Made by a program: the position numbers and the translations under genes. The notes under the pieces were generated by a model that did no database searches, had not been told where the DNA came from, and was given only the letters and a program-made list of their open reading frames with translations. Below are positions 19,409 through 24,063 of a stretch of DNA of 24,063 nt, in pieces; position 1 is the first letter of the stretch, and every line of letters starts with the position of its first letter. This DNA is from a virus. Where the stretch lies: IMG/VR virus record IMGVR_UViG_3300001282_000067, positions 1-24,063 of that record. One strand, given 5' to 3'.

Positions 19409-19962
19409 GTTTTGTCGTAGACACCCCGTACACCACGGCTTACGTCCGTAACGAGTTCCTGTACGACCAGCAGAGCGGGCATGGCAAGTTTACGCTCTGT
19501 ACCGTGTTTGGGTTCCGCGCTGAACCTGCCCGAGTGCCGATGTTCCAAGTGATGTTAGAGAACGGCGCACAATGGGCCAGAATCCCAATCCACGCGCTTT
19601 GCTCCAAACCCTGTGAACCGCTATCGCTTAACCTGTCTGTGTGGTGGGACTCGTTCAGTAGGCATTGCGAGGTGCGCGAGATGCAGATGCTCCGCAATCA
19701 CCGCGTTGAGGCGCTGGGCCGCGATAAGGTCATGCGTGCGGGGACGTATTTGTTTAGTGTGTTTTGGGCCAATGGCGGTTGGGCAGAGGTGCCTGACCAG
19801 AGCAAAGACCACCACATCATCGCGCTAGACACCGGCCCATGGATTGCCTACCCAAATAACCGATTGCTGTGGAAAGACCCGTCATGGATTACGGGCGACG
19901 TACCGAGGGATTGGAAGTCACCGAGTACCAACTATAGCGTGGAGGGTTTATGCGGCTCCTAA
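19405..19962 (+). CDS. Conserved phage hypothetical protein
   Basis: A 185-residue protein with GTG start in a GTGA overlap. It contains TAYVRNEFLYDQQSGHGKFT, VFGFRAEPARVPMFQVML, GAQWARIPIHALCS, SVWWDSFSRHCEVREMQML, and KDHHIIALDTGPWIAYPNNRLLWKDPSW. I have seen this pattern in many phage genomes as a conserved unknown; no function is assigned to my knowledge. The mixture of strands and conserved Trp/His suggests a globular cytoplasmic protein. Confidence 0.7.
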   Translation: MSFVVDTPYTTAYVRNEFLYDQQSGHGKFTLCTVFGFRAEPARVPMFQVMLENGAQWARIPIHALCSKPCEPLSLNLSVWWDSFSRHCEVREMQMLRNHRVEALGRDKVMRAGTYLFSVFWANGGWAEVPDQSKDHHIIALDTGPWIAYPNNRLLWKDPSWITGDVPRDWKSPSTNYSVEGLCGS

Positions 19963-20066
19963 AGCGTATACGGCGGTTTTGGACACGAATCTATGGCGAT
20001 GATTGGCGTCACGTTCCCCCGCCTATGTGGGCTTGTAAACGCGGCACGGGAAGGGATTACTGGTGA
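19950..20066 (+). CDS. Small basic protein, 38 aa
   Basis: This short frame begins at ATG 19950, 13 bases before the end of the previous gene, with GGAGG at 19941-19945 upstream. It encodes MRLLKRIRRFWTRIYGDDWR, then HVPPPMWACKRGTGRDYW. It fits exactly between its neighbours, ending in the GTGA overlap with the next gene, which argues that it is real. Function unknown. Confidence 0.58.
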   Translation: MRLLKRIRRFWTRIYGDDWRHVPPPMWACKRGTGRDYW

Positions 20067-20260
20067 TTGATAACGACAGCCCGCCGGGGGCGTGGAAAAC
20101 CGAGTTACAGCGTGCGCCGTGGGGGTACGGCCAAAGTCAGGCGCAAAAGGTACAATTTGCGTTGGCAGAAATCCGTCAGCGTGGAATGTGGGAGATTGCC
20201 GAGGTGCTGGAGCGTGAAATTAAGACGCTACAGGCCGAGGTTGCGCATTTAAGTCGTTGA
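20063..20260 (+). CDS. Last early-operon protein, hypothetical, 65 aa
   Basis: GTG start at 20063 overlaps the preceding TGA. The protein begins MIDNDSPPGAWKTELQRAPW and ends in a helix MWEIAEVLEREIKTLQAEVAHLSR. I do not recognise it. Its stop codon TGA (20258-20260) is also the first three bases of the tRNA-Gln, so ribosome passage and tRNA processing use the same nucleotides. Confidence 0.65.
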   Translation: MIDNDSPPGAWKTELQRAPWGYGQSQAQKVQFALAEIRQRGMWEIAEVLEREIKTLQAEVAHLSR

Positions 20261-20509
20261 AGGGTCGTCTAATGGTAGGACAACGGACTTTGACTCCGTG
20301 AATGTTGGTTCAATCCCAGCCCCTTCAGCCATCTTTAACGGCCAAAACGGTGCAAACGGCTTAAAGTGAACGCTGCCGCAGCGGCACGCGCCATGTAGCA
20401 GGCCGCTGACGGTCGGGTGTGCGCATCCCCACCCTTGACCGTTCCAAGGACAGCACCACACGCACCGTGCGCACGCCTCTGGCCTTAAATTTTCCTTCCC
20501 CGAAACCAT
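20249..20509 (-). CDS. Candidate Cys-rich small protein antisense to the tRNA
   Basis: From ATG 20509 a frame of 86 codons runs left through the 153-base gap 20332-20484 and through the antisense of the tRNA to 20249. The portion in the gap is strikingly patterned: ACARCVWCCPWNGQGWGCAH, then GACRCGSVHFKPFAPFWP, giving C-x2-C-x2-CC-x8-C and CxC, like a zinc-ribbon. It overlaps the metallophosphoesterase end by 25 bases, similar to other overlaps here. Against it: no good ribosome site, and the C-terminal 25 residues are only the reverse of the tRNA. It may be chance. Confidence 0.35.
   Translation of the reverse strand: MVSGKENLRPEACARCVWCCPWNGQGWGCAHPTVSGLLHGACRCGSVHFKPFAPFWPLKMAEGAGIEPTFTESKSVVLPLDDPSTT
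20258..20331 (+). tRNA. tRNA-Gln (anticodon UUG), CCA encoded
   Basis: A complete 74-base cloverleaf. Acceptor TGAAGGG (20258-20264) pairs perfectly with CCCTTCA (20321-20327); D arm GTC/GAC with the TAATGGTAG loop; anticodon stem ACGGA/TCCGT (20283-20287 and 20295-20299) around loop CTTTGAC with anticodon TTG; T arm GTTGG/CCAGC around TTCAATC. Discriminator G and CCA follow at 20328-20331, so the 3' CCA is genomically encoded. It reads CAA glutamine codons. It lies at the convergence of the early and lysis transcription units. Confidence 0.93.
20409..20442. terminator. Long hairpin between convergent operons
   Basis: ACGGTC-GGGTG (20409-20419) pairs with CACCC-TT-GACCGT (20430-20442), an 11-bp stem with a two-base bulge and ten-base loop. 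No T-run follows on either strand, so it is not a standard intrinsic terminator. Lying 78 bases past the tRNA and facing the leftward lysis operon, it could slow or end transcription in both directions. Palindromes TGCCGC-A-GCGGCA (20374-20386) and CGTGCGCACG (20466-20475) flank it. Confidence 0.35.
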
Positions 20510-21480
20510 GCGGCACCGCGTTCTACGACGCAAAGTTCGGGCTGGAGCAAAAAGCCCTTGTGGAAGGTCAACACGGCAAAGCCTGACGCCCAATTGAGCG
20601 GCCCTGCCTCCGTATAGTTGAACTGCGGCCCTTCCGGTTCTGCGAGGGTGCCGGTGTCTATACCGTACCGACGGCCCCTGTAATCGCCCCACGGTGTCAC
20701 CTGCAACTTGTGGAGGTGTCCGTGGGCATAGTGGACGCCCGAGCGTAGGGTGCTGTTATAGGCGGCGTGTATCCCACCGGATACAGGTCGGTGACGGACA
20801 GTGACCCACCCTTCGGTGCTTTGGTTTAGATGCACGCACCATCCCGCCCGCCATCTCGGTAGGTAGTCCAGCAGCGTCATGCCGGTCATTTCTTCAAACT
20901 CACCGACACGAGTGGACAAATAGTTCTCAAAGCGGGCGTCGTGGTTGCCGATGGTGCGGATCAGTTTGGCGCGTCCTGCCGCACGTTCAATCTCTGCAAC
21001 CCGATCCTGCACCGCAGCAATTTCGTCCTTCACCGTGGGCTGTTTTTCCCACATGATGCGGGCGTGGCGGCTAATCCGCGCACCGTCCAATACGTCACCG
21101 TTCAAGATGACCATTTTCGGGCTAAGTTCCTTGGCTAACCGGCAGAGGGCTTGGTGTGCCTCGGTCACAATACCGGGCCAGTAGTGGCAGTCTGAGGCAA
21201 TTAGCACCACCCCGTCTTTGACCTCATCCACCATGTCACGCTCGTACTTCCTAGCGCGTTCGGCGGCAAGTTCGTTAGCACGGTTGCCTTTTTGGGTCAT
21301 TTCCCCGCCTTGGTCGTATTTTATTGCAGACGGTAATGCAACCCCGTAGCGGGCTTCTAATGATCGGCGGCGCAAATGCACCGACCTCACATCCATTTTT
21401 AGGTATTTCGCAACCTTTGAAGGGCTTTTTAGCCGACTCCAAAGTTCTAAAAATTCATCATCGTTTGTGTGCTTTGGCAT
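20485..21480 (-). CDS. Metallophosphoesterase (calcineurin-like) with N-terminal HTH-like segment
   Basis: A 331-residue protein from ATG 21480; an upstream ATG at 21570 would run deep through the previous gene. The catalytic domain has the full calcineurin-like set: SDCHYWPG (Asp97, His99), NGDVLDG (Gly128-Asp129), GNHD at 178-181, a His around 230, and HGHLH at 253-257, so two metals should bind. Residues about 18-45 (SPSKVAKYLKMDVRSVHLRRRSLE) look like a helix-turn-helix. Possible substrates are phosphodiesters, including nucleotides or DNA ends, or a phosphoprotein. It is the last gene of the leftward lysis unit. Confidence 0.85.
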   Translation of the reverse strand: MPKHTNDDEFLELWSRLKSPSKVAKYLKMDVRSVHLRRRSLEARYGVALPSAIKYDQGGEMTQKGNRANELAAERARKYERDMVDEVKDGVVLIASDCHYWPGIVTEAHQALCRLAKELSPKMVILNGDVLDGARISRHARIMWEKQPTVKDEIAAVQDRVAEIERAAGRAKLIRTIGNHDARFENYLSTRVGEFEEMTGMTLLDYLPRWRAGWCVHLNQSTEGWVTVRHRPVSGGIHAAYNSTLRSGVHYAHGHLHKLQVTPWGDYRGRRYGIDTGTLAEPEGPQFNYTEAGPLNWASGFAVLTFHKGFLLQPELCVVERGAAWFRGRKI

Positions 21481-21691
21481 TGCGGGTAACCTTGATGCCG
21501 AGTTCCTTTCGGCGGGCCTTGGTGGCCTCATCGTCACGTTCAGCCATCCATTCCAGTTGGCCGTCCACAAGTCGGTACTGTTCTTTGTGGACTAACGCAC
21601 AGTCGCAACATTCGGCGTGGGTATACCCCTTAATGCGATACCACGTTCCGTCAATTATTTGGACGGCTTTGTATCGGTTATCCTTCGCCAT
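21458..21691 (-). CDS. Small phage protein with HxxCCDC motif
   Basis: A 77-residue protein: MAKDNRYKAVQIIDGTWYRI, GYTHAECCDCALVHKEQYRL, then WMAERDDEATKARRKELGI and a basic end. The motif HAECCDCALVH offers three Cys and two His and may bind zinc. Proteins with THxECCDCxLVH are frequent in phage lysis regions, with no known role. It overlaps the endolysin start by 37 bases and the metallophosphoesterase start by 23. Confidence 0.68.
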   Translation of the reverse strand: MAKDNRYKAVQIIDGTWYRIKGYTHAECCDCALVHKEQYRLVDGQLEWMAERDDEATKARRKELGIKVTRNAKAHKR

Positions 21692-22038
21692 TCAGGTTTC
21701 CCCACTCCTCGGCTGAAATGCGGTGTATCCACCAATTTCACACCGTTTCCACCCCACGAGTTAAGCGGGTGCAGGCTCTCCCAATAAGCCCCTAGGGGAG
21801 CCAAAACGGCCTTGTCGTAGCATAACGCATTATCTTTGAAGAAGTTAAGGTCTACGGCACGACGTTGAAGGTGAAGTGAGTTCATTGTGCGGGAACGCCC
21901 GGTCTTGACGTATATCTGTTGCTGTTCGGGTGTGCGATAGAGTTCGCCCGCTGTCACGACGAACCCCAATTCCGTGGCGCGATTGATGAGGCGGCATACG
22001 TCTAGCAAGAAAGCGGCTTGTTCAGCGACGTTGCTCAC
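21655..22038 (-). CDS. Endolysin, M15 (VanY/D-Ala-D-Ala carboxypeptidase-like) peptidase
   Basis: A 127-residue single-domain peptidase that cuts peptidoglycan peptides during lysis. The zinc-site motifs of family M15 are complete: SLHLQRRAVDLNFF (His56, Asp63), a Glu at 87 in GAYWESLHP as catalytic base, and TPHFSR with His107. The tail WRR and Trp/Gly segment NSWGGNG agree. There is no signal peptide, so it needs the holin encoded just upstream, with which it shares ATGA. Length matches small phage L-alanyl-D-glutamate or D,D-peptidases. Confidence 0.88.
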   Translation of the reverse strand: MSNVAEQAAFLLDVCRLINRATELGFVVTAGELYRTPEQQQIYVKTGRSRTMNSLHLQRRAVDLNFFKDNALCYDKAVLAPLGAYWESLHPLNSWGGNGVKLVDTPHFSRGVGKPEWRRITDTKPSK

Positions 22039-22577
22039 TTCATCGCCTCTCGCAACTGATCGCCTTTGTCCTTACTGCCTTGGCTTGAGCCAAAGTAATA
22101 CGACACGATCTGCGTGGCGATGGCAGAAAGGACGCCGAGGACGTATATCAGAATGTCTTTGCGGGAAGTCTCAACAGGCGTGTTGTCAAACATAACAACG
22201 CCAAACAACACAAAAGTCAGCAACAAGATAGACAGCGCGAGAACGGGGGTCACGATCTTATTTATCAAGGGGGCCGTACTGGAGGTCGCAATCGCAACTT
22301 CCCGCTCCCGCGCCGAATCCGTGTCCTTTAGCCGCATTTCTAGTTCGGCGAGGTCAAGTTTATTGTCCTCTATTCGCAGCCGCAGCAGTTCTTCTTCGTG
22401 TTCCATCTGCGCCATCTGAACCTTAGCCATGTCCTCTGAGGACATATCGGGCTTTAGTTCCACGCCTAACTTGTCCTCCACCACCTGTTTGCCTTTGGCA
22501 AGCACAGCGTTAGCCACTAGCCCGAGGCCGTTGGCAAGGAGAGGTTTAACGATAGGCAATAGCGCAGCAGGAATCAT
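22035..22577 (-). CDS. Holin, 3TM gene-transfer-agent type
   Basis: A 180-residue membrane protein. A hydrophobic N-terminal helix (IPAALLPIVKPLLANGLGLV) is followed by a charged coiled segment (about 45-95) and two transmembrane helices at about 109-130 and 141-162. The end SYYFGSSQGSKDKGDQLREA is the signature of the 3TM holin family first named in gene transfer agents. It would open the inner membrane to release the M15 endolysin encoded next. ATGA overlaps link it to both neighbours, so holin and endolysin are translated in sequence. Confidence 0.85.
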   Translation of the reverse strand: MIPAALLPIVKPLLANGLGLVANAVLAKGKQVVEDKLGVELKPDMSSEDMAKVQMAQMEHEEELLRLRIEDNKLDLAELEMRLKDTDSAREREVAIATSSTAPLINKIVTPVLALSILLLTFVLFGVVMFDNTPVETSRKDILIYVLGVLSAIATQIVSYYFGSSQGSKDKGDQLREAMK

Positions 22578-22816
22578 TTGTCAGCCTTTGCCTCAAGCCG
22601 GTCAAAGATGAGCCGCAACATACCCTTAATTTCGTCTATATCGCGCTGGTAGCGGTTCTGGTCGCGGTGGTATGCGTCTTGCGTAATGTAAGTCAACGGC
22701 ATCTCACGCACATCCTCGTCCAGTTTTTCTATGGATCGGGAGATGTTGTTGAGTATCCAGCCGCCAAAGACACCTGCGATACCGACTAGCACGTTAAATA
22801 GAATCTGCGCTTCCAT
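22574..22816 (-). CDS. Small membrane protein, possible spanin or holin partner
   Basis: An 80-residue protein with an N-terminal transmembrane segment (ILFNVLVGIAGVFGGWILNNI) and a charged helical rest (ISRSIEKLDEDVREMP, YQRDIDEIKGMLRLIFDRLEAK). An inner-membrane anchor plus coiled coil is the layout of an i-spanin, and also of small holin-associated proteins. I saw no lipoprotein partner (Rz1-like) in the main frames here, so the spanin role is uncertain. Confidence 0.65.
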   Translation of the reverse strand: MEAQILFNVLVGIAGVFGGWILNNISRSIEKLDEDVREMPLTYITQDAYHRDQNRYQRDIDEIKGMLRLIFDRLEAKADK

Positions 22817-22817
22817 G

Positions 22818-23096
22818 TCACTTTCTGCCGTATATCTCGTCTAGGTTGTTGAACACGACCCACATATACGCCGCACACATAATTGCTGTGAGTCCCCATA
22901 AATTGACGTACCACAACGCCCACACGCCCGCCAACTTTACCGGCACCATGACGGACAGCGGGTCAAACCGCTCAAACAGTTTGGCGAGAAACGGGTTTAA
23001 CTCCCGACCACCCTGCTTTAGCGCCGTCAACGTCGTCCAGATGTCAGCGATCTGGAGGCCAACAAAGATGACGAGAAATGCCGTGTTCATGCCCAC
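22818..23096 (-). CDS. Membrane protein, DUF5658-like
   Basis: A 92-residue membrane protein with helices at about 4-22 (AFLVIFVGLQIADIWTT), 48-66 (LSVMVPVKLAGVWALWYV) and 69-85. The pattern D-x-W-T-T...L-K-Q-G-G-R-E-L-N-P-F matches the small DUF5658 membrane family as I recall it (D-x-x-T-T, G-x-x-E-x-N-P). The start may be 23096 or the second Met at 23090. Its place in the lysis cassette suggests an auxiliary holin or antiholin, which is inference. Confidence 0.68.
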   Translation of the reverse strand: MGMNTAFLVIFVGLQIADIWTTLTALKQGGRELNPFLAKLFERFDPLSVMVPVKLAGVWALWYVNLWGLTAIMCAAYMWVVFNNLDEIYGRK

Positions 23097-23404
23097 GGCA
23101 GCGGCGGCGAAACGATAGGCGGGTTGATTTGGTTCTGAATCTGCTGCTCTACCGCAGCCTCGGTCGCATCCTTATCTACGCCGTTTGCCCAAATCCAGCC
23201 AAGAACTTGATCTTGCGTAAGGTCAGCGTAGGGCGTAAAAGCCTCACCCTGCACGACGGCAAACGAGCAAGTGCTATAGACGCTGCCGCTATAGTCACCG
23301 TCTACGCCATTGCATTGCCAATGGGCCGTAACAACGTAATCCGCACCCTCCGCTGATTGCGGGAGGCAGTTTAATTCGCTGATATTCCATGTGATCGTTG
23401 TCAT
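23087..23404 (-). CDS. Phage protein, DUF7936-like
   Basis: A 105-residue protein: TTITWNISELNCLPQSAEGADYVVTAHWQCNGVDGDYSGS, then YADLTQDQVLGWIWANGVDKDATEAAVEQQIQNQINPP. The WxIxxLxCxPxxxGxxxVVxxxHW start is characteristic of a common small phage protein group (I associate it with DUF7936) located after tail fibres. The N-terminal half is beta-rich, and the C-terminal helix ends in Pro-rich LPPW-like residues. It could be a fibre-associated chaperone or minor tail protein; no evidence here decides that. Confidence 0.7.
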   Translation of the reverse strand: MTTITWNISELNCLPQSAEGADYVVTAHWQCNGVDGDYSGSVYSTCSFAVVQGEAFTPYADLTQDQVLGWIWANGVDKDATEAAVEQQIQNQINPPIVSPPLPWA

Positions 23405-23562
23405 TGCATTTGCTCCGGTTGTTCTTTAGGCACCTGCGCCTCCACCTGCGCCTTCAGTTTCTGCCAGAGCGGGAACCCGCCTTGACTCGTCGGGAGGCTA
23501 CCCAGCAGATTCACGATGGCGACGGCTTCTTCAAGCGTCATTTCTAACTTTGCGTCGGACAT
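23401..23562 (-). CDS. Small helical protein, 53 aa
   Basis: This short gene runs from ATG 23562 to TGA 23403-23401, overlapping the next start as ATGA. It encodes MSDAKLEMTLEEAVAIVNLL, a GSLPTSQGGFPLW linker and a second helix ending PKEQPEQMQ. Helical mini-proteins of this kind frequently follow tail fibre genes. Function unknown. Confidence 0.65.
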   Translation of the reverse strand: MSDAKLEMTLEEAVAIVNLLGSLPTSQGGFPLWQKLKAQVEAQVPKEQPEQMQ

Positions 23563-23565
23563 TGA

Positions 23566-24063
23566 TCAGGCTCCTTTTAATGCAGCCATTTCGGCTTCCA
23601 GTTTCTCAATACGCGCCATGGCTTCTTGCAGGGCTTTGACTGCCTTCATGTAAAGAATGGAGTATTTGACGGATTTGGTCGTTGTTCCAGCGGGTTTGCG
23701 TTCATACGTAACGTTCCCATCTTCGTCAACAACTTCTACTCTTTCAAAATCTGCACATTCCTCAACAAGACCCGGACTGACTTGTTCTGCTTCTTGGGCA
23801 ATCAAACCAATATAAGCAGGGTAGTTTGGGTTCGCTGCAACTTCATCCTTCAACCTAAACTTGCGAACGCGCAGTGCCTTAATGTCATTCCATTGCGATC
23901 CCGCGTCTACAACATCTTGTTTCAGTTTCAAATCTGAAAAAGCGTTATAGGTTCCGGTTCTGTTGGTTACCGTTCCAGATGAATAAACAATAAATTTATC
24001 GTTTGTTGAGTCGGTGCTAGTAATAAACGTATTGGTCGTATTATTAGGAGTTGCTGCCGTAAA
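23566..24063 (-). CDS. C-terminal part of tail fibre/spike with S74 intramolecular chaperone (runs off right edge)
   Basis: The frame is open to base 24063 with no start inside, so at least 165 residues of a larger protein are present. The segment TGTYNAFSDLKLKQDVVDAGSQWNDIKALRVRKFRLKDE, split here by residues LKLK at 23931-23920, is the signature of the peptidase S74 chaperone: Ser (23937-23935) and Lys (23922-23920) are the expected autocleavage dyad, then YIGLIAQEAEQVSPGLV. The end is a coiled coil (YMKAVKALQEAMARIEKLEAEMAALKG). The domain helps trimer folding and then cuts itself off. Upstream residues (NNTTNTFITSTDSTNDKF) fit fibre shaft or head repeats. Confidence 0.9.
   Translation of the reverse strand, partial: FTAATPNNTTNTFITSTDSTNDKFIVYSSGTVTNRTGTYNAFSDLKLKQDVVDAGSQWNDIKALRVRKFRLKDEVAANPNYPAYIGLIAQEAEQVSPGLVEECADFERVEVVDEDGNVTYERKPAGTTTKSVKYSILYMKAVKALQEAMARIEKLEAEMAALKGA

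Noticed and set aside
20249-20331. Protein-like end GAGIEPTFTESKSVVLPLDDPS on the minus strand, opposite the tRNA (split: GAGIEPTFTES / KSVVLPLDDPS).
   Set aside because: This is the well-known false peptide given by the reverse strand of a tRNA gene; it is no evidence for a protein by itself.
20258-20331. tRNA-Gln as a phage attachment site.
   Set aside because: The tRNA is complete and there is no integrase or partial duplicate of its 3' end in the window; a translation role is simpler.
1-24063. CRISPR array, diversity-generating retroelement or insertion sequence.
   Set aside because: I saw no regularly spaced repeats, no reverse transcriptase, no transposase and no terminal inverted repeats.

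Overview
This window is part of a tailed double-stranded DNA bacteriophage genome (Caudoviricetes), most likely a short-tailed podovirus-like phage of a Gram-negative, probably proteobacterial, host. The basis is a complete head module (small and large terminase, P22-style portal with a long C-terminal helical barrel, scaffold, major capsid, decoration protein, head-tail adaptor), a lysis cassette (M15 peptidase, 3TM holin) and a lambda-like recombination block. Genes are packed with almost no spacing; nearly every junction is an ATGA, TAATG or GTGA overlap. I see no integrase, polymerase, primase, helicase, transposase, CRISPR array or rRNA. Taxon and host are inference.

Layout. (1) 12512 down to 1, minus strand: morphogenesis operon, read right to left: two small proteins, a polyvalent-type protein with an HExxH motif, TerS, TerL, small proteins, portal, a conserved small protein, scaffold, major capsid, decoration protein, a DUF115/Maf-like enzyme, a jelly-roll structural protein, an unknown with an AT-hook-like tail, a head-tail adaptor, and the start of a stabilisation/tail protein cut by the left edge. 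(2) 12574-13236, plus: a lone glycosyltransferase. (3) 15194 down to 13214, minus: Cro-like regulator, two unknowns, a TylF-like methyltransferase and a VRR-NUC-like nuclease; the last gene overlaps the glycosyltransferase tail to tail. (4) 15195-15284: a divergent control region with two overlapping sigma70-type promoters. (5) 15285-20260, plus: early operon with a Sak3-type annealing protein, YqaJ/lambda-Exo-type exonuclease, SSB-like protein, PD-(D/E)XK-like protein, a second glycosyltransferase, NinB-like and YbcO-like proteins and several unknowns. (6) 20258-20331: tRNA-Gln(UUG) with encoded CCA, its first three bases being the stop codon of the last early gene. (7) 24063 down to 20485, minus: end of a tail fibre with an S74 chaperone domain, small proteins, membrane/holin proteins, M15 endolysin, and a metallophosphoesterase.

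How it fits together: the Cro-like protein probably switches the divergent promoters; the early operon supplies single-strand-annealing recombination (exonuclease + annealing protein + SSB-like partner + resolvase-type nucleases); the minus operons make heads, tail and lysis proteins. The right edge enters a tail fibre and the left edge enters a head-tail/stabilisation protein, both on the minus strand, so the unseen part of a circular or permuted genome probably holds the remaining tail and ejection genes.

The most unusual content is a dispersed sugar-modification toolkit (DUF115/Maf-like enzyme coupled to the capsid decoration gene, two DxD glycosyltransferases, one TylF-like methyltransferase), which suggests glycosylation of the virion or remodelling of host surface glycans. 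Function there is inference only.
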